Positions 1 through 7,515 of a stretch of 64,000 nt of DNA are shown here, in pieces. Under the pieces are notes generated by a model that had not been told where the DNA came from, did no database searches, and saw only the letters and a list, made by a program, of their open reading frames with translations. The DNA is from Agromyces sp. H66 (GTDB lineage Bacteria > Actinomycetota > Actinomycetes > Actinomycetales > Microbacteriaceae). How positions within the stretch are numbered: the stretch's first letter is position 1; the number at the start of each line of letters is the position of its first letter. The stretch lies in the NCBI RefSeq assembly GCF_004959775.1, contig NZ_SJZG01000005.1, forward strand, positions 267,804 to 331,803, written 5' to 3'. A program made the position numbers and the translations under genes.

Positions 1-463
1 CCGTCGCGATGCCGCGCACGACATCGCGGCCGGTGAGGCCACGACCCGCGGCCAGGTGCTGCGCGACGGCCACGATCGGCGGGATGTTGTCACCCGGGTG
101 CGAGTACTCCGCCGCGAGGAACGTGTCGTGGTAGTCCAGCTCACGCACGGCCACGCCGTTGGCCCACGCCGCCCACTCGGGCGACGTGCGGCGCGCGGCA
201 TCCGCTCCGAAGACCGTGGCGCCGTCGCCGCCGATCGAGACCGGATGCGCGAGTGCCTGGCTGCGCGCCGACACCACGGGCTTGCGTGCGAGCGCCGCGG
301 CCGCGACCGCCGCGTTGTCGATGACGCGGTTGATCACCATCTCGACGACGTCGTCGCCGACGTCGACGGGGTCGGTCGCGACGCCCGCGAGCTGCCAGGC
401 CAGCTGCCCTTCTCGGGACAGGTTCTCATCGCTTCGGTGGGTACGCAGGTGGTGGGTCTTCAC
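1..463 (-). CDS. prpD: MmgE/PrpD-family 2-methylcitrate dehydratase, N-terminal part (runs off the window)
   Basis: The first 154 residues of a MmgE/PrpD-family protein are present; the rest lies beyond base 1. The family dehydrates 2-methylcitrate in the cytoplasmic methylcitrate cycle, which clears propionyl-CoA. The family hallmark is visible near residues 107-125: ELDYHDTF followed by HPGDNIPP, which contains residues typical of the active-site region. The start is GTG at 461-463, the only possible start after an in-frame TAG just upstream. A TAGCGT box ends 6 nt before it and no ribosome binding site is seen, which suggests a leaderless transcript. The neighbouring acyl-CoA hydrolase fits short-chain acyl metabolism. 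Other PrpD-like paralogues cannot be excluded from the N-terminus alone. Confidence 0.8.
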   Translation of the reverse strand, partial: MKTHHLRTHRSDENLSREGQLAWQLAGVATDPVDVGDDVVEMVINRVIDNAAVAAAALARKPVVSARSQALAHPVSIGGDGATVFGADAARRTSPEWAAWANGVAVRELDYHDTFLAAEYSHPGDNIPPIVAVAQHLAAGRGLTGRDVVRGIAT

Positions 464-469
464 GACCCC

Positions 470-475
470 ACGCTA
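470..475 (-). promoter_or_regulatory. -10 box of a leaderless prpD promoter
   Basis: TAGCGT on the minus strand, 6 nt before the GTG start of the PrpD gene, with no Shine-Dalgarno sequence between. This TANNNT-N6-start layout recurs at many first genes in this window. Confidence 0.5.
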
Positions 476-542
476 TCGAAAAGCCGTGCGGATGCCCCGG
501 GGCGTGCGAAGGGCTTGCGAAACGCGATCGGGCGTGCTGCGG

Positions 543-599
543 GGTCTCGAGACGGGCCTGCGCGGGTTTCGAGACGGGCGCTGCGCGCCCCCTCAATCC
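543..599. repeat. REP-like palindromic element with an adjacent half copy
   Basis: The full copy is 565-599. Read on the minus strand it is GGATTGAGG, then a 6-bp stem GGGCGC/GCGCCC with a 3-nt loop, then GTCTCGAAACC. A half copy (GGTCTCGAGACGGGC) lies at 543-557. The second copy in this window is at 59074-59109, with the same conserved flanks and a different stem sequence. The TGA of the neighbouring hydrolase gene (593-595) is part of the repeat's TTGAGG flank. I recall similar short palindromes scattered between genes in Microbacteriaceae genomes. It may act as a transcription terminator. Confidence 0.6.
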
Positions 600-1708
600 T
601 CCGAGGGCCAGACCGGGGCGTGCACCTGCGTATCGAGCACGCGAGCCGCGAGCCCTGCGTCGACGCCGTCGAGCGTGAGCGGGTTCCACTTCGGCGAGCG
701 GTCCTTGTCGACGACCTGCGCACGGATGCCCTCGCGCAGGTCGGGCTGCTCGAGGAACCACGCGACGAGCCGGAACTCCTGCTCGAGCGCGGCCTCGAGG
801 TTCGGCAGGGTGCGGGCTCGGCGCACCGACTCGAGCGTGACGGTGAGCGCCGTGGGCGACAGGGTCTCGAGCTCGTCCGCCGCGGCCGCCGCGTAGGCCC
901 GTGCGGCCGGGTCGAGCGGGCTCGTCGGAAAGCGGCTCGACGAGGCATCCGTCCGTCCATCGGCGAAGGCGCGCAGACGGGCGATGATCTCACCGATGGT
1001 CGGCGCCGAGTAGCAGGCGTCGATCCAGTCGCGCGCGAGGGCGAGCGCCGACGGACCGGGGGTCTCGTCGAAGAGCATCACGACCTCGGCCGGGCTGCCG
1101 GGGTCGGCCCGCTCGGCGAGCGCGTCGAGCAGGTGCGGCAGTCGCTCCGACGGCACGAACGAGTCGGCGAAGCCCGCGTGCAGGGCATCGGCGGCATCCA
1201 TCGTGCGCGAGTTCAGCGCGAGGTGCACGCCGAGCTCGCCCGGCGCCCTCGCGAGGAGCCACGAGCCGCCGACGTCGGGCGTGAACCCGATGCGGGTCTC
1301 GGGCATGGCCACCCGCGACCGCTCCGTGACGACGCGGATCGCGGCGTGGCCGGCGAGGCCGACACCGCCGCCCATGGTGATGCCGTCCATGATCGCCACG
1401 ACGGGCTTCGGATAGCGAGCGATCATCGCGTCGAGCCGGTACTCCGACCGGAAGAACTCGCGCGCCTCGCCATGGTCGCTGCCCACGATGTACTCGTAGA
1501 GTTCCCGCACGTCGCCGCCGGCCGAGAAGCCGCGTTCGCCGGCTCCGTCGAGCACGACGAGCCCCACCTCGGCGTCGTCGCGCCACCCCTCGAAGACGAC
1601 GGTGAGCTCACGGATCATCGAATAGCTCAGCGCGTTGAGCGCCTGTGGACGGTCGAGCGTGACGTGGCCGACCCCGTCGGCGACGCTCACGGAGATCTGG
1701 TCGCTCAC
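593..1708 (-). CDS. enoyl-CoA hydratase/isomerase family protein, probably 3-hydroxyisobutyryl-CoA hydrolase
   Basis: A 371-residue crotonase-fold protein. The oxyanion-hole segment ERGFSAGGDV lies near residue 60 and the second one, DGITMGGGVGLAG, near residue 105. The segment PETRIGFTPDVGGS near residue 135 and the long C-terminal extension ending in DKDRSPKW are typical of 3-hydroxyisobutyryl-CoA hydrolases, the thioesterase of valine catabolism, rather than of plain enoyl-CoA hydratases (about 260 residues). The start is the GTG at 1706-1708 because the protein then opens with the family's usual first strand, and a TACGGT box lies 7 nt before it. An upstream in-frame extension would run over the divergent VOC gene. 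The stop codon is supplied by a REP-like repeat. Confidence 0.85.
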   Translation of the reverse strand: MSDQISVSVADGVGHVTLDRPQALNALSYSMIRELTVVFEGWRDDAEVGLVVLDGAGERGFSAGGDVRELYEYIVGSDHGEAREFFRSEYRLDAMIARYPKPVVAIMDGITMGGGVGLAGHAAIRVVTERSRVAMPETRIGFTPDVGGSWLLARAPGELGVHLALNSRTMDAADALHAGFADSFVPSERLPHLLDALAERADPGSPAEVVMLFDETPGPSALALARDWIDACYSAPTIGEIIARLRAFADGRTDASSSRFPTSPLDPAARAYAAAAADELETLSPTALTVTLESVRRARTLPNLEAALEQEFRLVAWFLEQPDLREGIRAQVVDKDRSPKWNPLTLDGVDAGLAARVLDTQVHAPVWPSED

Positions 1709-1715
1709 GAGTGCC

Positions 1716-1721
1716 ACCGTA
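1716..1721 (-). promoter_or_regulatory. -10 box of a leaderless promoter for the hydrolase gene
   Basis: TACGGT on the minus strand, 7 nt before the GTG at 1708, with no ribosome binding site between. Confidence 0.5.
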
Positions 1722-1766
1722 GCGGCATCCCGACCGGCGGCGTAGCCTCCCGTTGGAGGAGGGGTC

Positions 1767-2144
1767 ATGATCGAGTCAGCGTTCCCGATTCTCGAGGTCG
1801 ACGACATGCGCGCCGCCCTCGTCTTCTACCGCGACGCGCTCGGGGGTGTCGTGACGTACCGATTCCCGCCCGAAGGCGATCCCGACTACGTGTCGCTCGC
1901 GGTCGGGTCGTCGTCGCTCGGCATCGGCCTGGCCGAGTCCCCGCTGCCGCCGGGCAACGTGCTGCTGTGGTTCTACGTCGACGACGTCGACCGGGTCACC
2001 GAGGTGCTCGCCGATGCCGGCGGAAGCGTGGCCGAGGAGCCGCTCGACCAACCGTGGGGCGAGCGGACGTCGCTCCTGACCGATCCGTTCGGCACCCGCA
2101 TCCGTCTCGGTGCGGCGATCTCGCCCGCGCCCGACGAGGAGTGA
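1767..2144 (+). CDS. VOC-superfamily (glyoxalase/bleomycin-resistance-like) protein
   Basis: A 125-residue single-domain vicinal-oxygen-chelate protein. It opens with the family pattern (IESAFPILEVDDMRAALVFY), followed by a second beta-alpha-beta half with WFYVDDVDRVTEVLADAG and the closing DPFGTRIRLG strand. The length is normal for a protein that dimerises to build a metal or ligand site. A strong ribosome binding site, GGAGGAGGGG, lies just before the ATG. The gene is transcribed divergently from the acyl-CoA hydrolase. Its substrate cannot be read from the sequence: lyase, dioxygenase and antibiotic-binding members share this fold. Confidence 0.8.
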   Translation: MIESAFPILEVDDMRAALVFYRDALGGVVTYRFPPEGDPDYVSLAVGSSSLGIGLAESPLPPGNVLLWFYVDDVDRVTEVLADAGGSVAEEPLDQPWGERTSLLTDPFGTRIRLGAAISPAPDEE

Positions 2145-2193
2145 GGGGCGAGGAGCGAGGAGTGAGGTGCGAACCGCAGGCTCGGCGCCGCGC

Positions 2194-2874
2194 TCAGCTC
2201 GCGACGAGCGCCAGCACCTCGACGGGCGTGCGCAGCACGAACCCGAGCCGTTCGTAGAGCGTGATGGCGGCGCGGTTCGCCGCATAGGCGTGCAGGAACG
2301 GCGTCTCGCCTCGGGCGACGATGCGGTCGGCCACGGCGGCCGAGAGCATGGCCGCGTACCCGCGACCGCGGTGGTCGGGATGCGTGCACACCCCGCTGAC
2401 CTCGGTGTGGCCCTCGGGCTTCATGCGCTCACCGGCCATCGCCACGAGTCGTCCCTCCGACCGGATGCCCAGGAACCCGCCGAGCTCGGGAGTGCGCGAC
2501 TCGAACGGCCCCGGCTCGGTGAGCCGCGCGAGGGCGACCATCTCGTCGACGTCATCGGCGCCGAGTGGCACGAGGTCGGCGGTGGTCGGCACCGCGGCGA
2601 GCCGATCGAGCACGAGTTGCACGCCGGCGGCCCGCAGGCGCGCGGTCGTGCCGGGCGGAACGGGGATCTCTCCGCGCTGCAGCAGCACGACGGGACCGTG
2701 CTCGGCGACGAGGGCGCCGAGACGCGAGAGGCTCTCGGGCTCGTCGGCTCCGACGGCCGCGAACGGCCCGACGGCCGGGTCGAGGCGTCGGACGAGGTCG
2801 TCGCCGAGGGAGAACGCGCGCTGCCGGTTCGCGAGCGCGCTCCACACCGGCCGGTCGAGCGGATGCCGCGTCAT
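2194..2874 (-). CDS. GNAT-family N-acetyltransferase (MarR-controlled operon)
   Basis: A 226-residue protein with a C-terminal GNAT domain. The acetyl-CoA pyrophosphate loop is seen as CTHPDHRGRGYAAML (about residues 163-177), followed by the FLHAYAANRAAITLYERLGF segment that closes the domain. The first hundred residues form a separate, less conserved half, as in FR47-like acetyltransferases. Its ATG overlaps the stop of the upstream MarR gene by four bases (ATGA), so the two are translationally coupled and share the promoter with the 13-bp-arm palindrome. The coupling suggests that the small molecule sensed by the MarR protein may be related to the acetylated substrate; that is inference. 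Confidence 0.85.
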   Translation of the reverse strand: MTRHPLDRPVWSALANRQRAFSLGDDLVRRLDPAVGPFAAVGADEPESLSRLGALVAEHGPVVLLQRGEIPVPPGTTARLRAAGVQLVLDRLAAVPTTADLVPLGADDVDEMVALARLTEPGPFESRTPELGGFLGIRSEGRLVAMAGERMKPEGHTEVSGVCTHPDHRGRGYAAMLSAAVADRIVARGETPFLHAYAANRAAITLYERLGFVLRTPVEVLALVAS

Positions 2875-3383
2875 GACGCCGCCGCCTCGGTTGCCGCCGC
2901 ATCGCGAAGTCGTCGGGCGCGCCGGTCGAGCGGCTCGTCGTCGAGTCGGGCCTCGAGCGCGGCCAGCTGGTCGAGGAGCGGCCCATCGAGCCCGGTGCAG
3001 GCGTCGACGACCGCGGCCTCGACGTGGGGCCAGACCTCGGCACGCGCCCGCGCCACGAGCGACGCCCCCGAGTCGGTGAGCATCACCGAGCGGCGTCTCC
3101 GATCGGCGGACTCGTGCGCGACCGTGATGAGCCCGAGTTCGGCGAGTCTCGCCACGCTGCGCGTCACGCCCGGCTGGCTCACGCCCACGGCCTCGGCCAG
3201 TTCGCCGACGGTCAGTCGGCCGACGCGCTCGATCGCCGCGAGCAGTGGGAACCAGCTCGCCGGCAGCGCGACGCCGCTCGCCTCGATGAACCTCGTCGTC
3301 TCGGCCTGCAGGCGCTCTCCGAGGCGCTTGAACCTCGTGCCGAGCGTGAGATGTCCCAGACGACCGACGATGTCGTCGACCAT
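2871..3383 (-). CDS. MarR-family transcriptional regulator
   Basis: A 170-residue winged-helix regulator. The recognition region is VGELAEAVGVSQPGVTRSVARL (about residues 60-81) and the wing contains the family's ADRRRRSVMLTDSG. The start at 3381-3383 is preferred over an in-frame ATG five codons upstream because GAGGGGAG lies at the right spacing before it. A perfect inverted repeat at 3397-3430, ending 13 bp before the start, is the obvious binding site, so autoregulation is likely. Downstream and coupled is a GNAT acetyltransferase. MarR proteins of this size usually bind as dimers and release DNA on binding small aromatic or oxidising compounds; the ligand here is unknown. Confidence 0.9.
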   Translation of the reverse strand: MVDDIVGRLGHLTLGTRFKRLGERLQAETTRFIEASGVALPASWFPLLAAIERVGRLTVGELAEAVGVSQPGVTRSVARLAELGLITVAHESADRRRRSVMLTDSGASLVARARAEVWPHVEAAVVDACTGLDGPLLDQLAALEARLDDEPLDRRARRLRDAAATEAAAS

Positions 3384-3396
3384 GTGCGCTCCCCTC

Positions 3397-3430
3397 ATTC
3401 CATAACACGATATATAGCGTGTTATGGAAT
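3397..3430. promoter_or_regulatory. perfect inverted repeat, probable MarR operator
   Basis: Two perfectly complementary 13-bp arms (ATTCCATAACACG and its complement) flank an 8-bp AT-rich spacer. The site lies directly upstream of the MarR gene, in the only AT-rich stretch of the region, and ends before the stop of the next leftward gene. Size and symmetry fit a MarR dimer site overlapping its own promoter. Confidence 0.75.
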
Positions 3431-3456
3431 TTCAAGGGTACCGGTGGTCGATCGGC

Positions 3457-4086
3457 TCAGACGCCCGCGGCCCCGGCCGCCGGCCGCGTCATGGTGACCA
3501 TCGACCAGTCCTCCGTCATCGGCACGACCGCGGCCTCGGAGAACCCGTGGCGCTCGTACAGCCGCTCTTGGGCACGTCGAGATGCGTCGGCCCAGCGGAT
3601 GGTCTCCAGGTAGCCCTCGAGGCCCGACTCGTCGCACCGTCGTACGTACTCCGCCATCAGGAGACCGCCGAGACCCCGGCCCTGCGCCTCGGGCCGCACA
3701 CCCAGTGCGGGCAGGTGTCGATGCGGCGTCGTGGGGTGGGCCGTGCCGACCCTGCGGAAGTCGCGGATGAGCGTCGGCAGTCTCGGACCCGCGATGCGCA
3801 CGGCGCCGAGACGGTCGCGGATGCCGGGCGTGCAGTCCGGCCAATCGACGTAGGTGAGGGCCCCATCGATGCGACCGGCGCGCTCCGCGACGATGACGTG
3901 CTGCCGTCCCCGCTCGTCCAGCGACATCTCGAACATGCGACGTCTCCGATCGCGGGCTCTGCGGTCGGTGCCGACCACCTGGTCCACCGGCCCGAAGGCC
4001 CTGAATGACGCGACCATCACCTCGATGACCGCCTCGCGGTCATCGCGACGGAAGTCCCTGACGACGGTGCGCGACTCATCGGACAT
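3457..4086 (-). CDS. GNAT-family N-acetyltransferase
   Basis: A 209-residue acetyltransferase of the GNAT fold. The N-terminal strand-helix region (TVVRDFRRDDREAVIEVM) is followed by the acetyl-CoA loop VRPEAQGRGLGGLLM near residue 135 and the terminal RLYERHGFSEAAVVPM segment. The ATG at 4084-4086 overlaps the 3' end of the deazaflavin-type oxidoreductase gene by 11 bp and a GAGGGA element precedes it, so the two are probably one operon under the adjacent TetR protein. The substrate is not identifiable. Confidence 0.8.
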   Translation of the reverse strand: MSDESRTVVRDFRRDDREAVIEVMVASFRAFGPVDQVVGTDRRARDRRRRMFEMSLDERGRQHVIVAERAGRIDGALTYVDWPDCTPGIRDRLGAVRIAGPRLPTLIRDFRRVGTAHPTTPHRHLPALGVRPEAQGRGLGGLLMAEYVRRCDESGLEGYLETIRWADASRRAQERLYERHGFSEAAVVPMTEDWSMVTMTRPAAGAAGV

Positions 4087-4624
4087 GCGGAGTCCCTCGA
4101 CGTGGTGTCGACGAGGCGCCCGCCGCGTCCGCACCCGCTCCAGCGCCGTCCGACCCGGCCCGGCGAACCCGGAGACACCGGTCGACGCCGAACCAGCGGT
4201 GGATGCGCCGCTCGCTCGCCGTGAAGGGTGCCGCCGGAATCCCGATGACCTCCGGCCGGTCGACCGCGAACGTGCCTCCCTCGTGGACGATGACGGCCGA
4301 GCCGCCGGCAAGCACGTTCTTCAGCCACTGGGTGCGCGTTCCGTACGGAAGCGGGATCAGGAACCCGTCATCGGCGACGACCGCTGCGACCGGTGTCTCG
4401 TAGGGCCGGCCCGTGACGCGGCCGCGGTGCCGGATCACGGATGCAGTCGCTCCCGGCCTGCCCGCCGATCGCAGCTGGCGCGGATTCACGATCGCGCGCT
4501 GGAAGCGGATGAGGGGATCGAGTACGAGCGGGGACTTCGCTCGGATCGCGAGCACGAAGATGGCCGCGATCGCCGCGAACCCCATGAAGAGCGCGCCCGC
4601 GACGGTCGCCGATTGCAGTGACAT
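4076..4624 (-). CDS. nitroreductase/deazaflavin-dependent oxidoreductase family (Ddn-like) protein
   Basis: A 182-residue protein with one hydrophobic segment at residues 7-28, then the split-barrel Ddn domain. Family motifs are IRHRGRVTGRPYETPV (about residues 64-79) and PYGTRTQWLKNVLAGG (about 93-108), which in the family bind coenzyme F420 or a related deazaflavin. The tail after residue 150 is Ala/Gly-rich and probably disordered. The gene is divergent from a TetR-family gene, and two near-identical palindromes lie between them, so it is most likely the TetR target. The reaction is unknown; relatives reduce quinones or nitro compounds. Confidence 0.75.
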   Translation of the reverse strand: MSLQSATVAGALFMGFAAIAAIFVLAIRAKSPLVLDPLIRFQRAIVNPRQLRSAGRPGATASVIRHRGRVTGRPYETPVAAVVADDGFLIPLPYGTRTQWLKNVLAGGSAVIVHEGGTFAVDRPEVIGIPAAPFTASERRIHRWFGVDRCLRVRRAGSDGAGAGADAAGASSTPRRGTPHVR

Positions 4625-4646
4625 CCATGCCTCCCTGGCCGTTCTT

Positions 4647-4663
4647 GGCTTACACCGTAAGCC
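4647..4663. promoter_or_regulatory. TetR-type operator palindrome, copy 1
   Basis: GGCTTACACCGTAAGCC: perfect 7-bp arms around ACC. The core GCTTACACCGTAAGC is repeated exactly at 4682-4696, centre to centre about 34 bp. It sits 23 bp before the oxidoreductase start, where it would cover that promoter. Confidence 0.8.
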
Positions 4664-4681
4664 ACTCAGGTCCGAGGCTAT

Positions 4682-4696
4682 GCTTACACCGTAAGC
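4682..4696. promoter_or_regulatory. TetR-type operator palindrome, copy 2
   Basis: GCTTACACCGTAAGC: 6-bp arms around ACC, identical to the core of the copy at 4647-4663. It lies 28 bp before the TetR start. Two sites in the divergent region fit joint control of both genes. Confidence 0.8.
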
Positions 4697-4724
4697 TTGT
4701 CAAGGAAGGGTGGAGGCGATCGGG

Positions 4725-5408
4725 ATGACGGACCTGCCGACACCGCCCGACCGGACGGTGACGCGACGCATGCCGCTCGATCGGGACCGGGTCCTGCGCG
4801 CCGCGATCCGGCTTGCCGACCGCCACGGGCTCGAGTCGGTCTCGATGCGGAAGCTCGGCCAGGAGCTGCGCGTCGAGGCGATGTCGCTCTACAAGCACGT
4901 CGACAACAAGGACGACATCTTCGACGGCATGGCCGACCTCGTCGTGAGCGAGTTCGAGGTGCCCGCCGACGACGTCGACTGGAAGTCGGCCGTGCGGCGA
5001 AGTGCGATCTCGGCGCACGAGGTCCTCCTGCGGCACCCCTGGGCCGGCGGCCTGATCGAATCACGTCCCAGCGCCGGCCTCGCACGACTTCGATACCTGG
5101 ACGCCACGATCGGCGTGCTCGCGGCCGCAGGCTTCTCGATGCCGATCATCCGGCGCTCGATCATGGTGCTGGACAGCTACACGTATGGGTTCGCACTCCA
5201 GGAGTCCGCCTGGCCGTTCGAGGTCGGAACGGCTCCGCAGGTCGCGGCGAGCTTCGTGCGGCGCGTGCCCGCCGGCGACCACCCGAACCTCGCCGCGATG
5301 GCCGAGTCGGTGATGGATGCCCCGGACGGGATCTCGCCCGAGTTCGCGTTCGGCCTGGACCTCATTCTCGACGGGCTCGAGCGGCTCCGGGGCCCGGTCG
5401 AACGCTGA
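4725..5408 (+). CDS. TetR/AcrR-family regulator with TetR-type C-terminal domain
   Basis: A 227-residue regulator. The helix-turn-helix is MRKLGQELRVEAMSLYKHV (about residues 42-60), followed by DNKDDIFDGMADLV, as in proteins with the classical tetracycline-repressor C-terminal domain. The ATG at 4725 is chosen because GGAGG ends 9 nt before it; an in-frame GTG at 4710 lacks that. The gene is divergent from a Ddn-like oxidoreductase and acetyltransferase pair, and two palindromes of the TTAC-N3-GTAA kind lie in between. The likely role is ligand-relieved repression of itself and of those two genes. The ligand is unknown. Confidence 0.88.
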   Translation: MTDLPTPPDRTVTRRMPLDRDRVLRAAIRLADRHGLESVSMRKLGQELRVEAMSLYKHVDNKDDIFDGMADLVVSEFEVPADDVDWKSAVRRSAISAHEVLLRHPWAGGLIESRPSAGLARLRYLDATIGVLAAAGFSMPIIRRSIMVLDSYTYGFALQESAWPFEVGTAPQVAASFVRRVPAGDHPNLAAMAESVMDAPDGISPEFAFGLDLILDGLERLRGPVER

Positions 5409-5425
5409 TGCCGCGGGCCCGGCGT

Positions 5426-5962
5426 TCAGTCGCGCGTCGCCGTGCCCACGAGGATGCCGCGCCCGAGGGCGTGGAAGAAGCACCGGGTGCCCAGGCTCGC
5501 GGGCGAGGCATCCGGATCGAGGTCGAAGCTCGGCACGTCGAGCGCCTGCACGACGAACATGTAGCGGTGCACTCCCGTGCCGCGCGGCGGTCCCCCGCCG
5601 CTGTACGCGGCCTCGCCGTCCTCGTTGCGCAGCATGATCGCGCCGGGCGGGAGTTTCGCGCCGCCCGCGGCGCCGGCATCTGTCTCGAGGCTCGTGACCG
5701 AGACCGGGATGTTCGCGACGACCCAGTGCCACCACCCCGAGGCCGAGGGCGCGTCGGGATCGAGGCAGGTCACGACGAAGCTGCGCGTGCCGGCCGGGAA
5801 TCCGGACCACGAGAGTTGAGGCGAGCGATCCGCACCGCCGGCGTGCGCCGCCAACTGCGCCCGCGCGAGCGGTCGCCCCTGCTCGAAGTCGGCGCTCGTC
5901 ACCATGAACGTGTCGACCGGTCGCGCTCGTTGCAGGGCCTCGTAGGGGTCGTAGTCCAGCAT
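5426..5962 (-). CDS. YbhB/YbcL-family (PEBP, Raf-kinase-inhibitor-like) protein
   Basis: A 178-residue phosphatidylethanolamine-binding-fold protein. The family's ligand-pocket elements are all present: CLDPDAPSASGWWHWVVANI (about residues 75-94), the GGGPPRGTGVHRYMFVVQAL segment (about 126-145), and the final GRGILVGT strand. The start at 5960-5962 has GAGGGAGGA before it; an in-frame codon nine residues upstream lacks such a site. Bacterial members are small cytoplasmic proteins of poorly known role, possibly binding anionic ligands. The gene converges with the TetR gene and stands alone. Confidence 0.88.
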   Translation of the reverse strand: MLDYDPYEALQRARPVDTFMVTSADFEQGRPLARAQLAAHAGGADRSPQLSWSGFPAGTRSFVVTCLDPDAPSASGWWHWVVANIPVSVTSLETDAGAAGGAKLPPGAIMLRNEDGEAAYSGGGPPRGTGVHRYMFVVQALDVPSFDLDPDASPASLGTRCFFHALGRGILVGTATRD

Positions 5963-6049
5963 GGGCGTCCTCCCTCGCAGGTCGCGCATCGGTCGATACC
6001 CAGCCTATGCGGATGCCGCGGCGACGCGTGGGAGTGAACCCCGCGCGGC

Positions 6050-7504
6050 TCAGGCGGGACGGAACCCAGTGGTCTCGGGCGGCGGCGCGTGCCGGATCAT
6101 GAGGTGGCGCGTCACCGAGTAGTCGAGGAGCGGCTCGATCGACATGTCCTTGCCGAATCCCGAGCCCTTCACGCCGCCGTGCGGCGCCTCGGACGCGATC
6201 GGCAGGTGGTCGTTCACCCACGTGACGCCGACGTCGAGCGACTGGCTCACGCGCAGGGCGCGGGCGACATCCGACGTCCACACCGACGACGCGAGGCCGT
6301 ACGCGCTGTCGTTCGCGAGCGCGATGCCCTCGGCCTCGCCGTCGAACGGCAACGCCACGAGCACAGGGCCGAAGACCTCGCCCTGCACGATCTCCGACGA
6401 CTGCGCCGCACCCACGAGCAGGGTCGGCGCATAGTACGAGCCGACGCGATCGATGGCGTGGCCGCCCACGAGCGCCTCGGCGCCGTCGGCCACGGCCCGC
6501 GACACGAAGCCCTCGACGCGGTCGCGGTGGGCACGCGAGACGAGCGGTCCGATGTGGGTGTCGGCGTCCATCGGGTCACCCGCGACCACGTCGGCGAGCG
6601 CGGCCCGCAGCGCCGCCACGCCGTCGTCGTACACCGATCGCTCGAGATAGACGCGGGTCGCCGCCGTGCAGTCCTGGCCCGTGTTGTAGGTCGCACCGAG
6701 TGCGACCGCGTGCGCCATCGCACCGAGGTCGGCGTCGCGGAACACGATCACGGGCGCCTTGCCGCCGAGTTCGAGGTGCACGCGCTTCACGCCCTCGACG
6801 GCGCCGCGCATGACGGCCTTGCCGGTCTCGGTCGACCCGGTGACGCTCACCATGTCGACCTCGCGATGCGTGACGAGGGCCTGTCCGACCTCCGCACCCC
6901 CGGTGACGACGTTGAACAGCCCGGCGGGCAGGCCCGCCTCGATCGCGAGCTCGGCGAGCCGCAGCGTCGTGCGCGGGGTCGCCGGGGCCGGCTTCACGAT
7001 GACCGCGTTGCCCGCGGCGAGCGCGGGCCCGGCCTTCCAGATCGCCATGATGAGCGGGAAGTTCCATGGCGTGATGCCGGCGACGACGCCGACGGGGCGG
7101 CGCGTGAGGATCGACGTGTAGCCGTTCGAGAACGATCCCGCCCCGGTGCCGTCGAGCGATCGCGCCGCGCCCGCGAAGAAGCGCAGGTTGTCGACGCCGA
7201 AGGGCAGCTCGCCGTCGAACGCCGTGGTCCAGGGCTTGCCCGAGTCCTCGACCTCGAGCTTCGCGAGGTGCTCGCCGTCGGCCTCGATCGCGTCGGCGAG
7301 GCGGAGCAGCGCGAGCGAGCGCTCCCCCGGCGTCTTCGCGGCCCACTCGGGTTGCGCGGCGCGTGCCGCTGCCGCGGCCTCCTCGACGTCGGCGATCCCC
7401 GACGAGGTGAACGCCGCGACCTCCTGCTCGGTGGCCGGGTTGGTGATCACGGCGTCGCCGCCCGTGCCGGGGCGGTACTCGCCGATGAACGTGCCGGTGG
7501 TCAT
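6050..7504 (-). CDS. NAD(P)-dependent aldehyde dehydrogenase, gamma-aminobutyraldehyde dehydrogenase-like
   Basis: A 484-residue aldehyde dehydrogenase of normal length. Seen are the PWNFPLIMAIWKAGPALAAG cofactor-binding segment (about residues 148-167), the general-base Glu in LELGGKAPVI, and the catalytic Cys in NTGQDCTAATRVYL. Overall it resembles PatD/PuuC-type enzymes that oxidise 4-aminobutanal or related amino-aldehydes to the acid. The ATG has AAGGACC upstream and lies 11 bp after the FAD oxidoreductase gene, so the aldehyde made by that oxidase is the likely substrate. Other short amino- or hydroxy-aldehydes are possible. Confidence 0.85.
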   Translation of the reverse strand: MTTGTFIGEYRPGTGGDAVITNPATEQEVAAFTSSGIADVEEAAAAARAAQPEWAAKTPGERSLALLRLADAIEADGEHLAKLEVEDSGKPWTTAFDGELPFGVDNLRFFAGAARSLDGTGAGSFSNGYTSILTRRPVGVVAGITPWNFPLIMAIWKAGPALAAGNAVIVKPAPATPRTTLRLAELAIEAGLPAGLFNVVTGGAEVGQALVTHREVDMVSVTGSTETGKAVMRGAVEGVKRVHLELGGKAPVIVFRDADLGAMAHAVALGATYNTGQDCTAATRVYLERSVYDDGVAALRAALADVVAGDPMDADTHIGPLVSRAHRDRVEGFVSRAVADGAEALVGGHAIDRVGSYYAPTLLVGAAQSSEIVQGEVFGPVLVALPFDGEAEGIALANDSAYGLASSVWTSDVARALRVSQSLDVGVTWVNDHLPIASEAPHGGVKGSGFGKDMSIEPLLDYSVTRHLMIRHAPPPETTGFRPA

Positions 7505-7515
7505 GTGGTGGTCCT

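Noticed and set aside
2137..2170. GAGGAGTGAGG direct repeats after the VOC gene
   Set aside because: Purine-rich low complexity around a stop codon between convergent genes; too short and imperfect to call an element.
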